Source: Synchiropus splendidus (taxonomy: Eukaryota > Chordata > Actinopteri > Syngnathiformes > Callionymidae). Taken from it: 64,000 nucleotides of DNA. The stretch covers positions 12,833,501 through 12,897,500 of the forward strand of contig NC_071347.1 of assembly GCF_027744825.2 (NCBI RefSeq). Reading direction: 5' to 3'. Positions 35,383 through 56,939 of this stretch are shown piece by piece; within the stretch, counting starts at the first letter, position 1; every line of letters begins with the position of its first letter. The notes beneath the pieces are model-generated. The model did not search any database and had not been told where the DNA came from. It saw only the letters and a list, made by a program, of their open reading frames with translations. The position numbers and the translations under genes were made by a program.

Positions 35383-38300
35383 ATGGACCTACAATCAGAG
35401 GCGATACAGCGTGTTCTATCGAAGGTTAGTGGGAAAAAAAGTTTACACCTGGATATGACGTTGAAACGGGATGAGCTAGCGGCTAACGTGGCGTGCTAAC
35501 TGCTGTCAACAACTGGATGAACCAGCTCGCTTACGTAACAAATGCGGTTGAAAACTGATATTTACATTTAAAATATATACAACACCATTCTGTGTAAAGA
35601 TTAAAACATGTTTATGTTGCTGTATATGTTGATACATTGTTCAGAAAGTGCCACAAACACTGAAGAATATCTGTTCTCAGGTAACTGATATATCGTTTTA
35701 TTTTTATAAAAGTCCTTTATAATTTTACTGGTGTATATTTAAATTGTAATGCCCTACTTGTTGTAGATGTCCGTCATCATTCGTAATCCCACCTTTAAAT
35801 TACTGAAATGAAAGCTGCAATCCGGTCATGTGACCTGTCAACTATTCCAAAATGGTTGACCTTCCGGTCGGTTTTTGACAACAATTTCATTTTAAGTTAA
35901 AGGTGCCTGGTGCCTCAAGGATGTGAACTTAACTAGCCACCGGAGTCACAACACGGCAGCAGTTCGTATTTTGGTTCATGACAAAAAGTGATCTGCTTTT
36001 CTCTCAAAATACAAATGTTTTCTGCCCATTTTTAGTCCTTATTTTGGGATTTAACGGAGAGGCAAGTCAGATAGCTGATGAGTGTTTACAGTAAACAAAA
36101 GGAACATCATCCACTGACACTTCAACAACTTCCTGTATGACAAATAGATAAAGTGAAGACCAGCATCATTTTAAAGCTGTTGTGTGGGGAGGTGATTCGA
36201 TATACATGTGTGAATACATGTCTTCCTATATCGTAACCATTTCCCAAAGTGTTTGTCTCTATTATTTTCATATTCGCAATAACATTCATGTGGCAGATTG
36301 CAGCCACTGCCTTGTCATGGCCTTTTTTCCGCCACCACAGTCTTGATCAGATATGTGATCAGATATCTGCATACTACATGGGTGAAATGAAAATGTAACA
36401 CACTGCTGTTTTCTCATTCAACACGGCTGATGTTTCCTTCCTTTGTTTATTTCACTCTAATTGTAGATGACGTAATAAATCCAGGTAACTGACATTCCAC
36501 CTCATTTTTAGCTTGATAACTTGCTTTAAAATGAAAAAAAAAAAAAGATCCGTTTTCCATTGAATTATTTTATGTACTGAATATGTCGATGATGAGACGA
36601 GTCACAATTTTTTGTTTTTTATTTTCATGACACTGGAAAATAACAGAATAAATGAATCCATTATTGGTGAGAAGTGTGATTTTCAGGACAGTTAAGACCA
36701 AACTAAACCACTTCAAGTGGTCATAACATTTAATAAGGGTCCGCTGCTAACCGTTTGCTTGGCTGACACATATTTTTCCAATTGTTCCATGGCAAACACA
36801 CACGAAAAGTGCCATTTTTGCTAATAAAACAAACCACTTAAAACATCTATTCAATGTCGGCCAATGTTGTGTCATTTTTAATTCCTCCATTTTGAGTTAC
36901 AATTTAAATAATTCATTACATTTCCCGGAGTGTATAAATATCAACTGGAGCTGTTGTCAGTGTGGTTTTGTCCTTTCCTTCATCCGATAACAATGATGCC
37001 TTAATGTCAACTCGAATGTTTAAATCTTAAACTCTCATTTAAAACTCACACAATTCATCTATTTTTCAAGACAGCTGTTTGACACAAACCCAGAAGTTAA
37101 GATGAGTATTGGTATAATTACATGGTACATGAGGGCCATATTTAATATCGCCTAGAAAAGTCTTTGAACATTTTTATTTGTGTACATTTTAGTTTACAGT
37201 TGAAACTATAATGGGGCAGTGTTTTATATGGCTTTGCTAAAGCGAAGCAGAGCATTGGTTTGAAGCATGAAGTGTCTTCTCTGGTCTTGCCAGTATAAGT
37301 TCCATGATGTTGCTGTGGCGGAGCTCGAGAAGCTGCACCGGATCTTCCCTGAGATAAAGCCAACCACGGGGACATACAGTGAGTTCAGTCGCCACACTGA
37401 GGCGTGGCGGCATCACTGATGCTTCTCTGTTCCGTGGCAGCTTTCAGCGACAACACTCAGAGGGATCTCCTCAAGCTCATCGGAAACCTTCCTGTCAAGT
37501 ATGAAGGTGAGACCCACCTGTGTGAGGAGCGCACTGAGACAATGCTTCGCACTCACTGCAACCGCCTCCCAAGGCCGCACCTATAATCTGCCCATCCAGC
37601 TGTGGCTGACCAACTCCTTCCCCTTCACCCCGCCCATCTGCTTCCTGAGGCCTACAGCCGACATGGTCATCCGAGAGGGCAAGCATGTGGACAGCAGCGG
37701 CCGCATCTACCTCCCTGGACTGCACAACTGGGATCATGTGAGCTCTGCTCCTGCTCACAGCCCGGATAGTCACTCATCACCTTTCCTCTGTGATCGATCA
37801 GCCGAAGTCCTCCGTCGTGTTTCTTCTGAAGGAGATGATCTCCAAGTTCGAGGAGGACCCGCCTCTGTCGTCCAAGCCCTCGCGCAACAGCGGAGACCCT
37901 CATGAGCTGCTAACGCTAGTTAACAGCTTGCGCATGTCAGACGGTGAGTTCAGTGACCTAGGTGGTGTCATCACATCACTCATGCGCTGCTTCTATCAGG
38001 TGGCGTGAGACATCACGATCAGCAGCTCAAGGTCTCAGTCATCGGAGGAGGTGATCTCGGCATGGCGTGCGTCATGAGCATCCTGGCAAAGGTGAGCCGA
38101 TATTCTGGGACGTTCAGAACCAAGCAGGTTGTATTGTTAACCACGTCGTCCCGCTGAAGTGTAAAGTGGACAAAGTTGTTTTCATCGACGTCGCCGAGAG
38201 CTCCACTAAAGGAGGCAGCACGGACTTGGAGATCTTCAGTCTGCCCAAGGTCGAGGTGTCGAGAGGTGCGTGGCGAAACATAGCGTCAGGACTTTTAAGA

Positions 38301-39701
38301 CTGGAGAGCAATAAATCTGCCCTCCAACTTTCTAGATTATTCGTTGAAGCATCACGTCAACACAGAGGCACGAGCTGCCAGGTCGACTTTAGAATGGTCT
38401 TTGGATGACTCGGTGGAAACAACAGCCAAGTCAGCATGCATTTAATGTTAGTAATAGTAATGCTATTTTTCAATTCCGATGAGCATCTCCTAGCGTTTTG
38501 CTCTGTTAAAAGTGAAAGATATTTTAAAATAATGATGACACAGGTATTTGTCAGGTCAAAGTGCCACTATCTCAGCTGTGCCCAGTTGTGTGATATGTGC
38601 ATCATGAACTCCGAATCACAGTTGAAGCATGAAATGCAACATGGTGACTAGAATCCTTTGCCTCCCGCCGGCAGACGTGTCAGCCTCCGCCTCTTCCAGA
38701 GTTGTCATTCTGACGGCCAACTCGTGGACTAGCGAGCAGTCGTACGTGTCCGTGGTACAGGCGAACGTGGACCTCTACAGAGGAATGGTTCCTAATCTGG
38801 TGCGACTGAGCCCGGCCGCCATCGTCGTGGTCGCCTCCCAGCCTGGTGAGTCGCTTCACGTCGACCCGTTTCAAAAGCTTTTTAACGGCTGAAGTCGCTG
38901 TTTGAATTTCAGTGGACATCATGACGCATGTGGCCTGGAGGCAGAGCGGCCTTCCTCCGACACGGGTCATCGGAGCGGGGTGTAATCTGGACTCGGAGCG
39001 GCTCAGTTACATCCTGGATATTAACCTGAACACGCACAAGCAGGCCTGGGTCATCGGCGAGCTGTCGGACAACAAAGGTGAGATGGGCATGTCGTCGCCG
39101 TGGTTCCCCTCCTGGCTTCTGTTCATGTGGATAAACCGGTTTCACGCTGTGACGCACATCGATGTGTCTGTCTTTGTGCGTCAGTTCCCGTGATGAGCAA
39201 CACTGGGCTGAGTGCCAGCATGAAGTCAGAGATCGCCGGCAGATCTAGCGCCACCAAGCCGCTTCTGGACAGGTGACAGAGGAGGAGATTGAACATGTGA
39301 GGAGGGAGGTTTTTAACCCCAGCATATGTTTGCGTCTCTGAAGGGCTTTTGACATGATGAAGAACCGCGGACAGAGGTCGTGGTCGGTGGGTTTGTCCAT
39401 CGCCGACATCACCAACAGTATTCTGACAGATCAGAAGAAGATCCACTCCATCTCAACACTCGCTCAGGTGCGGGAGGCTTGGCCACAGCACACCCAGGTA
39501 TCTGAAGCTTCACATTTCGGTGATCTTCCCCTCCAGGGTTGGGGCGGCATCGGCTCAGAGGTGTTCGTCAGCCTGCCGTGCATCCTGGGAGCCAATGGTT
39601 CCACACGTCTGGCCGGAACCACCCTGGGACCGGAGGAGGACTCCAAACTGATGGACAGCGTCAGCTCCCTCTCCAACCTCATGAGTCAGATTCGGATATG
39701 A
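35383..39701 (+). CDS. UEVLD: UEVLD, UEV and lactate/malate dehydrogenase-like fusion protein
   Basis: Twelve in-phase coding exons: 35383-35424, 37294-37378, 37441-37506, 37574-37737, 37802-37943, 38000-38091, 38160-38265, 38675-38845, 38913-39077, 39185-39272, 39344-39467 and 39537-39701. The product is 469 aa against about 471 in human. Residues 1 to about 140 form a ubiquitin E2 variant domain ([23 protein letters not shown]) without the E2 catalytic cysteine. From about 170 there is an LDH/MDH Rossmann fold with GGGDLG as the NAD-binding GxGxxG loop, then [14 protein letters not shown] holding the conserved Asp and Arg. LDH's catalytic His motif (GEHGDS) reads GELSDN, and the substrate-loop arginines are replaced ([11 protein letters not shown]), so dehydrogenase activity is doubtful. 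The family is linked to ubiquitin/ESCRT-type sorting. An in-frame ATG at 35260 could add 41 residues; 35383 matches the human start. The exon 7 acceptor has a weak pyrimidine tract. Confidence 0.97.
35425..37293 (+). other. UEVLD: UEVLD intron 1
   Basis: A 1.9-kb AT-rich intron with no additional exon or recognisable element. Confidence 0.8.
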
Positions 39702-39996
39702 AGGACCGTACGTCGTGAAGCTGAACGCACTTTTGAAACACTGAAGGAGATTCTGTCTGTGATGACGTGGTGTTTTTTTGATGGAGACCAAATATGTTAC
39801 ATGAATTTAAGCCCCTTTTTTTAGGTAAACAATGATGACGCTCTTGTCAAAAAACACTTTTTAAACAAATCAGGGTTGAGGGCCTCACTGAAATCCAATT
39901 CCTACGCTGCTAATGTACTTTTTACGGTGTGTTATCGTGGAGCTTTTGAAGTTTGTTTACAACATTTTGTATAAATTTGTTTAACTTATATACTTC

Positions 39997-40002
39997 AATA
40001 AA
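39997..40002 (+). terminator. UEVLD: UEVLD poly(A) signal
   Basis: AATAAA about 300 bases after the UEVLD stop, followed within 15 bases by a GT-rich element (GTGGGTGTGC). This is a standard vertebrate polyadenylation site. Confidence 0.8.
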
Positions 40003-40877
40003 ATGATTCTGTGGGTGTGCAGTAACTCCAGGAGTCCGACTCTACTCAGTAAACTCTTTATCAAATACGTTGAACACAAGCGTCGGTCTGTGTGCTGGTG
40101 TCATGATCCACATTCTGGATGCTCATGCACACATGGTGATCAGGTTCATACAGGAAACGATATAAAACACTTCAGATTGTCAAAACTTTTCTTTGCTTTT
40201 ATAGGTCCTTACTTCGAAACATGGCTCGTCTTCCGTTTAGTCTTAACTGTGCTTTTACCGTGCAGTTTTGTAAAGCTATGAAAGAAATCTGTACATCTGT
40301 GCTGAGACACATTTTCATAAATAAGAATTGCACAATCTGTATTGTGGCTATGACCAGTGGAGCCAGTTCAGAACTAAAAAAAATAAAAGTCGATATAATG
40401 TAGCGAGAGTGCCCTCTAGTGGCCCCTGGCTATCAAAGCTTTCGCAGTTTATGAAAGCAAACGCTTAACAGATGAAGTTAAAAGCCCTTCGGTTACGAAA
40501 ACAGCACCACAGTTTGTTTTAAGACACTGTTGTGATCGGCTCTTTTAACTCCACACACACAAAAGGAGCAGAAAAGACAGCAAACCTGACCAGGAACCAC
40601 ATGGTGCTACACTTGAGCAACATTTCTGAGGACTTTGAGAAAACACTGGAAATGACTAGACCATAAATGTAAGCATCAAGTTCTCGCTTCTCTGAAACCT
40701 CCAGGTACGTGCTGAAGTGTAACACCATGTGGAGGTGGTTTGAAGTTCGACACAGCGGAAACATCACAGAAATATGTACTGTACAAAACTCACTGTAAAA
40801 AAAAAAAGCTACTGGCCTTGTGCAACCTCTTGACCCCGCTCAAACTAAACAGGAAAATCTTATTGATGTGAATGTCT
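40003..40877. other. Convergent spacer between UEVLD and USP6NL
   Basis: No exon. On the minus strand this should contain the USP6NL 3' UTR; I did not see a perfect minus-strand AATAAA, so the cleavage site is unassigned. Confidence 0.6.
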
Positions 40878-48793
<7,916 letters not shown>

Positions 48794-51700
48794 CTCGAAA
48801 TCTGGAAAATATACAGGAGTTTGATCCAATTTAAATCAGATTCACTTATTCATGAAACAGCTCAACACATCATGTTTTGTTCAGTGTTTCGTGGACACAC
48901 TGGGCCACGATTCGCTCTTCTGCTTTACAGTCTACAGCCTCAGCTGCTCTGCTACTTTTGATCAATACTCTTTGAAGTTAAATTATGCAGCAGTGGTAAA
49001 GACACCCAGCTCCTTTTAGGCTATTTAAGGATAGAGCACAAGCCAGTAACAACCTCATCCAAAGAGAGAGCGCGCATCAGAGCGATGATCACGAGACGGT
49101 GTTTGTACTTGTGGGTGCATAAACACGTACATCACCAGTTCTGCATCTCTTGTGGTAGATAGGGGAAGTGAGAGGAAAGTGAACCGGAGAAGTGGTGAGA
49201 AAACTCAGCCAGTGTGTTTAATGGCAGAGCAGCTCAGAGGGTGAGTTGTCCTCATTTGTGAGGACTAAAAGTGGAAGAGAAGAGAGTTTCATCAGTCACG
49301 ATATATGTGTGATTAACTGCCGTCCAATATTAAGAACATCGTCCACGACTTGGACCAAATCCAACGAAATATTTCCTTAAAACAGCCTTCTGTGCCCCTA
49401 CTTACATTTTTGTCAGAAAGTTTCTTCATTCAATGACCACAAAATGACATCATCTGTTTCAAATTGCGTTTCCCTTTTATGGCAGTAGGAACTCAATGAC
49501 TTAGAATAAAAGCTGCAACAATGTTTTTAATAACATTGACTGAAGGCTATACATTTTTGTCTTTAACTGAAAGTGAACTGAATTTAAAACCGTAGTTAAA
49601 AGTATGATGTGTACTGTAAAAGGACAACATTAGTTGTATTGAGGTGGCAAAGAAAGGTATTAAAATAAATAAACGTAATAGTTTAACAGAGACATAAAAC
49701 TGAATGACTTTGGAATGTGCAGGAAGTTGTTAAAGGGATTAATGCACTAAAAAATTGTCTCTCTTTTCAGTCTTTTATAGAGTGGACACTGAACAGGACA
49801 GTAAATTGAAGAACAAAGTGTATATAATTTTCAGATGTTGGATTGCAAATGTTGCCAAACAGGGCTTCTGCGTGCGTGTGTGCTAGCGTTAAAGCGCATG
49901 TGCGTGTCCCGTGGCAACAGGTGTGTTGTCACAAACCAAACAGCCATTTAAAGTTTACCAAAAAGGTTACAGTGCTGACAACCGAAGTGTCTCACGTGAG
50001 ACACCTGTTTCAAAAAGTATTGAATACAGTGAGTGAAGGCCTATCCACTGCAGAACTTCGATTATGTCTCCGTGTGGACGGAATCTAAATGAAAGGAAAA
50101 TGAAATACAATAAGATTTCCTGTGATGTAAGAACAATGACAAGATGACTCTGATGACATCTTCCTCCGCAGGTCACTGATAGTCACACAAAACACATGAC
50201 ATCCGCTGGAATAACACGTCATAGTGTTGATCAGAATATTGCTCAAGATCAAAATTCAAGAAAATTAAATTGAAATGTAATAAAGCAATGATAGGCAGTC
50301 GTCAGAAACGATTTGTTCTGCATTTGATATTAGTAATAATGGTTCTTTGTCCCTTTAAAGCAGGTGGCAGCAGGCACAGGATCGTGTAGAACAGCTGAGG
50401 CTCTTGAATGACAGGTGGTCAGTGAAACTGGCCCCAACAACAAATGGACTTTGCTGTCCCATGCATTTCTTTCAGGAAATGTCCCTTTCTCGTCTGCATA
50501 CTGTCGGGCTATTTTAAGGTTCTTGGGGAATCAGCATATTTTCCTAAAACAATCTTTGTGTGGAGCGCTGCTGGGACTGCTGGCTGACCTGGAGTGTCAG
50601 TCAATCCGCAACCATGACTTATTTTCGCAAAACTCAATCCAACAATGAAAGAATGAAGAGTTGAAAGTCATGTTTACAAATATTAAAAGTTCTGTATCTG
50701 GAAAATGGGGCTAATGTTTTATTGAAACCTGTTAAGTACACAGCCACTGTCCTCATAGTAAAGAAGTTCAGCCCATCGACTTCCTGTTTCAAATCTTCAG
50801 GGCTCTGCAGCGGCTGAGAAGAAAAAGGAAACTGGTGGCAGCCACACCTTTAACAGCAGGTTCAGCTGAAACTCTGGCAACAATGCGGCCTGCTGTTAAG
50901 TTTATGCATCATTGTGAGACATGAATGTCTCAAGTGAGCAGGTGTCATAGTCAATTGTTCGCCTCAGAAATCCAAACTACGGTTGATGATATTTTTCCAC
51001 ACATGGCCCACAATGTGGTCTGTGCAGAGTAGCAGAAAACTACCACCTCTTCTTGTAGCTTACAGGATGCTCGAGTCAGTGCTGGGGCCCCCTCTGTGAT
51101 ATCATCTCCTGTTATGACACACAGGCTAAATCTAGCATGTGTACATAAGTTCCACGCGCACCGTTGCAACTGCAAACCTCTGAATCAAACAGCAGTAATT
51201 ACGGTCTATCAAGCAGCACTACATTTGAGGAGGGCAAAAATGAATGCCTGGGATCAAAAAGAGTCTTATAAACTAATGTTAGGACCTGGAAACATGACTA
51301 AGAGTATGAGGTTTGCAGTGTGGCCATGTATGTAATTGTAGGCATCTTGAGCTGGAGCCCATGAATCAAACGACTCCAGGGTGTGGAAAGTTTACAACAG
51401 TGCAGAGCAGAACATTGCAGAACCGCAGGAGAGTAAACTACGATGCGTTTGATGTAAACTGTTTCTTTGCTAAATCTTGATATATTTGACCTAAAACCTC
51501 CGGCAGCATGTGTAGCAAATCAGAGCAAATAATCTTGGCAGCCAGCAGAAAAATCCTCTCTGCAAATGACTGATGTCATGAGCAGGCAAAATGACAGATG
51601 TTTAGCTTTCTTCAGCAAAAAAAATCCTGTGCTACTCTCAGCCTGTAAGACTCTTGACTCGCATGAGCTCATTCAACCTTGTTAACCTTACAAAGCATTC

Positions 51701-52749
51701 TGCCAAATGCTCCCTCGTCGATGTGTGTCACCAACAAGCCGCACAAATCATCAACAGCTTAGCTTGTTTTACAAAGGATTTAGCTTATCCTTCAACCTTT
51801 CCCACTGGTCATCTTGAACAAACTTTCTACAAGCCTTTCTGATGAAAATGTAGCCTGGTCGTTCTCAAAAAGGGCCAAATACTTTTCATAAAATATGAAC
51901 AAATCAGACATCAGACATTTTCTCTAGAACCCCTTTTACCCCTGAAATCTGACTAGAACCAAACAAGAACCTCTATTCTAATTTATTTTGAAAAGAGCTT
52001 GACCCAACACAGCGCGAGTCATGCTGAAAAGCACGAGAGGAAGCACTTTAATTTGACTGAGAGGCCTCAGGTCATATCATCTTAAAAACTATGTCAAGCA
52101 AATACAATACTAAATACAATAATAAATTTAGCTTCCAAATGCTGGGTCTCGGGGCAGCAAATGTGTTCTGATAATGCCATAATTTAAAAGCTGCTTGCCT
52201 GACATTTTTAAGTTTATCTCCAAGAATAATTTCCAACAGTCTGTTCATGACCTCACTATTGTAACATATCGCTAAAAAAATCCCCATGATGGGAAATAAA
52301 CATCTCATTATAAACTCGATGTTGGGTTGTTCAGGTTTTCCCATACAATGACTAATGTGCCCTGCCATCTCTACCTCCGGTAAAGCATCAAAGAACAAAA
52401 TACAATGTAACATGGAGAAAGTGTGGAGGACTATTGCTCATGAATGTAGGCTTAAAACTATTATAATACAATAATCACATCAGTAGTGACTGACCGGTTT
52501 AGCTAGCTTGAGCCTAGCGTCTGCAGTGTAGCTGCCTAGACAAAAGCTGCTCCTCACATTGAGCGCTTAAAAAAACATCACAACACAACAATGGCAACAG
52601 ATGTTGATGTTACTGCAAATATTAACACATTTCTGGTACATCTTTTGCTAGCCTACACATAAACAGTCTGTGACGCAACACACAAAACACAGCAAGGTTC
52701 TATGAGAGACATAAAATTTTCTTTGGAAATGTGGAGTACCATCTTCAAA

Positions 52750-52870
52750 TACTAGGGCTGTCAAGTCAAAACACAGTAACAGATTGAGTCTAGGGCTGCA
52801 ACGACCAATGGACTATTAAATCAGTCGCCGACAGGTTCATGAGTCGACTAGTCGTGACATCATCATGCTC
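52750..52870 (+). mobile_element. Two adjacent hAT-type terminal sequences
   Basis: CTAGGGCTGTCAAGTC at 52753 and CTAGGGCTGCAACGACC at about 52791 are both typical fish hAT left ends. The second is followed by AGTCGACTAGTCGTGAC-type sequence common in these elements. The matching right ends were not found, so these are fragments or a nested insertion. Confidence 0.5.
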
Positions 52871-54123
52871 TTAGCACAAGCCACAAGCGGAAAAATGGCT
52901 GAGGCCACATGACGACCATGACCCAAAACTTCAGGACCATTTTAAAAAGAACACATAAAAGTACACATCAAGGGACACATACCTATCACACCACGTAATG
53001 ACCAAATAAAATAAAAATAAAGTTTCAAACAACACTATACAAGTGTTTACAACTATTTACATATATTTTTTACAATCTATTTACATCACAACAATCCTGT
53101 TGGCTTCTTCCAATTGCTAGTCGCAGGCCTATTTGAGCCAAACTTGTAATGAAACTATGATTTTTATTAATTGCTATTACTAGAATGGCAAAACATATGG
53201 GGATCATTTTTAGCCTACGAATCCCACCCCTATCCAGCAAAAAACAATGCATCAAAAGGTGTTTTCCACATTCACGAACATCACCATTTGGCACTATTAT
53301 TACATCAGTGTAGGCAGGAAGCTGCACATTAGCAGAGAATGCTGATGTGAGAGGCGTCTAACATACTAGACCAGACTGGGCTTCGTGAGTGGTCTCAGTA
53401 AGACAGCGCTTGAAGGGAAATCCAAAAAAAGAACAATACACAGTTGGCTAAAATGACCACCATCTGGTTAACCGAAAGGTTCAGAGATGGACAAACCATC
53501 ATGGGCTGGTCAACAGTCTATCTGGGGCCCTAATAAAATGCATGGTTTCAATACAAATTCAGAACATTTAATACAAAACACCTTTTCTCCTTTTTCATAT
53601 TGCTTTGTTTATGTCCCCCACACGACCACGCTTTAGAGATTTCCCAGACGAGGGAAGGATATAGCCTAAAAAAACCCCACCACATGGCTCTAATTTTCAC
53701 AAAACGCAGATGTGTTTTAATGGCCATCAGATGGAGCGTGTTCATGTAAGCAAGGAGAAGCTGTTTCTCAATTTACAGACTTTATTCAGTGAAGGTTCAT
53801 TCTGAAACAACTGCTTGCTTGAATGAAAACTCATTTGCCTTGAATTGGAACTGCAGGTAACATATGTCAAACTTTTCCACCACATGATTCCACTGTAAAT
53901 ATTTTAAACGGCACCAGAAGAACAAGAAGGTATCAGTCTTTTCATCTCAAACTGTATTCTTAAACACAATGGTCAATACATGCAGCCAGAATGCGGCCTT
54001 TCTTCCACTCACAAGTTTGGGGCAATAGGTGAGGGAAGGAACCCCGTGACTGGATTGGATTAGCAGGCTGGATGGAGATAACTTTAAGACTTTAAAACGT
54101 TTACTGATAGAACTCTTGTTGTT

Positions 54124-54145
54124 AATAATAATAATAATAATAATA
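54124..54145. repeat. (TAA)n microsatellite
   Basis: About seven uninterrupted AAT/TAA units. Confidence 0.9.
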
Positions 54146-55984
54146 GTATGTTGCCAAGATTATTCAGTCAGTCCACAGACAAGTCTCAGAAATGGGCAGT
54201 GAAGCAATGAGACAGGGTGACTCTTCAAAGAATTGTTTTCTTAGCATGACACCAAGAAGAAGATGGCACAATTGTTTGCTTGATACGGTTGACTCCCAAA
54301 TGAAAAAGCAAGCGCGTGGAAAGGTGTTTCTAAAGTGATGGTGTAAAGGGAACATTACGTTTTCCTTTCCTCATTATACTAATTGTGTTTTAAAAGCCAT
54401 CATTGTCCCAAAGATAAGCCCTCTGAAAGAGAGGAAAGGCCATGTCAGTACCCCATCCCTCTCAGGGAGTGAAAGGAAGCACCAAGACAGCACAAACAAG
54501 GAAATAAAATCAGGAACATCAGAATTAAGGCCATCAAGAGGCACTGTGTTCGCCCATAGTGTCCTTAACAAGACATTCTTTGTATTTCTGTCCCTCTGAG
54601 CCTCTCCTTCCTCAGGCTGTCACAGATCCTTTTGTATTTGTGTTTATACTCAGAATATAGCTGCAACACAGAGGCTGTGTGACCCGAAGGAGGGGCGGTC
54701 AGGGGGGACATCCAGAAGTGGACTGGGGAAAAAGTACAATGCTCAGAATAGCTTCATGTCCCCAAGGACCTTTTCTGCCCTCCTTTAAAATTGTCTTATC
54801 ATTTTCCCAACGCCGATAGCACGATGCCAACCGCTTAAAGGCACAACTCTGACTGGACAATCTCACTTGAGATTGAGCTATAATCCAGAAAGTTACCATG
54901 AGGACGGGGAGAGGCCCAGGGCTCTCTAAATATAACAATGACCCCGGGTATGCTTACATGGCTCGTCTCGTTTCCCAGTGTGGTAGCACTTTTTGGAGAG
55001 TCGGTGAGAGGAGGATAGGAATGTCAAGGAAAGTCTTCATAAAAACACAACCACAAGACCATGCTGACAAAGCCACATTCTCATAGCCAGATTTTAAAAT
55101 AAACTTGTGCTAATGTCGGACAGAAGCTGAAAACGGACAGTTGGGGTACAGTAATAACTTTTTTTTAATACTATATTAAACGTTATACAATCAGACATGT
55201 TGTGGCACAGATTAAATGCAGTATGCAGAGGTTTTAAATTCAATGTGATAGCCTCTTCACACAGGACAACACTGGACACTAGTCCACATTTAAGGTCTAG
55301 GTCATCTAGAGTAGGTCTTTTCACAGGTGAGCCGGTCCTTTTGCCATATGTACGCTATTTATATTGTTAGAAAAGATTATATTGCTACCATGAGTGGATC
55401 GCTCTCGAAAATGATGGGCTAACAGAGACATAAATGACTGGGACGACTCATGTTCGAAAAGTCCAACAAATTTGCAGATTGGCAAGGATTTCATGAGATG
55501 TTTTCATGATTCAATTCTTGATGCTATCAGTAAATGGATTACCAAAGACGAAGTGAGCCGAAGTTTCTGCTACATAAAAACATACAAGCTTCATTTTCTT
55601 CAGAACATTAATCCTTTTTAAAGATTAAATCTCATATGATCAAACGTATTAAATCAAAGTGGAAACATCTAAACAAACGGATATCATATAACGCATCATG
55701 GAGGTGCACATGAATATAGTGGTTATGCCATGTTTCCAGAAAAAAAAAAACATTATAATGACTGAAGTTTGTGGCTCGCAGGTTAACTTCTCATGGTTAA
55801 AAACTAGCATATATTTTTAAGGTTTGAAATTGTCTGTCTCCTTGATGATGCTGTGAAGTAATAACTGGATCTTGTTTGATGCTGTTCATCAAGTGGCTTG
55901 GTTAAACACACTTGTGTCCTTTACTCTGAAGAAAGACACAGAGGTGTTGGTGAGGTTTCCTTTACACTTACAAACATACATCTT

Positions 55985-56065
55985 CAATTAACCACCGCTT
56001 AGTCCTGTTCAGGGTTGTGGGAGCCTATCCAAGCTGTCAAAGGGTTGGTGGGCCACGTATTTCAC
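55985..56065 (+). repeat. LINE 3'-end-like fragment
   Basis: The sequence ACCGCTTAGTCCTGTTCAGG, followed by GGGAGCCTATCCAAGCTGTC and GGTGGGCCACG, is a diverged form of the common fish LINE tail (accgcttatcc, agggt, ggagcctatcccagc). Only the last ~80 bases are present. Family not assigned. Confidence 0.55.
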
Positions 56066-56625
56066 ACCTAAGCCTTCAGTGATGTCCTAGTACGACTTCA
56101 ACAACATAATACTATCATTGATGACAACACAGCTGGAGAGATAGTATCCACTTCCACACTACTGAGCATTGCATCACCTCAATTGCATACAAAACAGACT
56201 ATTTTCCAGCGCATTTCAAATTCAAACCGGCATTAAAAATATCTTTATGTAGTACTGTCAAGTATTTAAAATGATTTCACAGTTTAATATCAGCAAGACA
56301 CCAATAAGATGGCAACATTGTGGCGACAGCAGCACTATTGAACCAGTCTCTGAGAGTACAGTGAAAGAGTGTTGCCAGTGCGCCCGCCATTAATATATCA
56401 AACCTGAAAAAAATAAATATTAAAAATGTTTGCACTCACCAAGGGCTAAGCCAAAGGTGGTTACTTGATTGGATGCAGTAGACAAATTTCAAACAAACAT
56501 TTTTTAGACTCCATTAGAGGCAACTTATATCACTGTAGTATTCATGTATTCTGCAACACATTGAAAATACCTTGCATGACAAATGATTTGACATTTTTTT
56601 GTCAGTTAGATTAGTGAGTGTGTGC

Positions 56626-56939
56626 AACTGTGTATAAACTTGTGTCTGTGAGGTCCTTTATGTTGTGTGTGATGGTCAGATACTTTTGACCTTAGAGGTC
56701 TCTTCGGTCGAGTAATCTTGCAGTTTCTGTGTCATACATTATCTCGAAAAATTTACATTATTTAGGTTTTTCATTTCATTTCCTTTATCAGTGAGTTCCA
56801 CAGTTTCATTCAGACGAGTGCTTATTTGTCTGTGTGGTATTTGACTGACTGACTTTGGAATTATTCAAGATTTATGTTAAGTTTTATGTAGTGCTGTTCA
56901 TGTATTATTACTTCTGTACCTCACTAATTTTTTTAGTTT
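56626..56939 (+). repeat. Direct repeat, copy 1 (314 bp)
   Basis: It starts at AACTGTGTATAAACTTGTGT and ends at the TTTTTTTAGTTT block. It is closely matched in the same orientation by 58561-58873, with small indels and substitutions. It lies inside USP6NL intron 1. Confidence 0.9.

Noticed and set aside
52072..52413. 113-codon minus-strand ORF with hydrophobic tail
   Set aside because: Considered a transposon or membrane-protein fragment, but no motif, splice site or paralogous copy supports it.
53070..53327. 85-codon minus-strand ORF near hAT-like termini
   Set aside because: Tested as a possible transposase remnant; no DDE/hAT signature visible.
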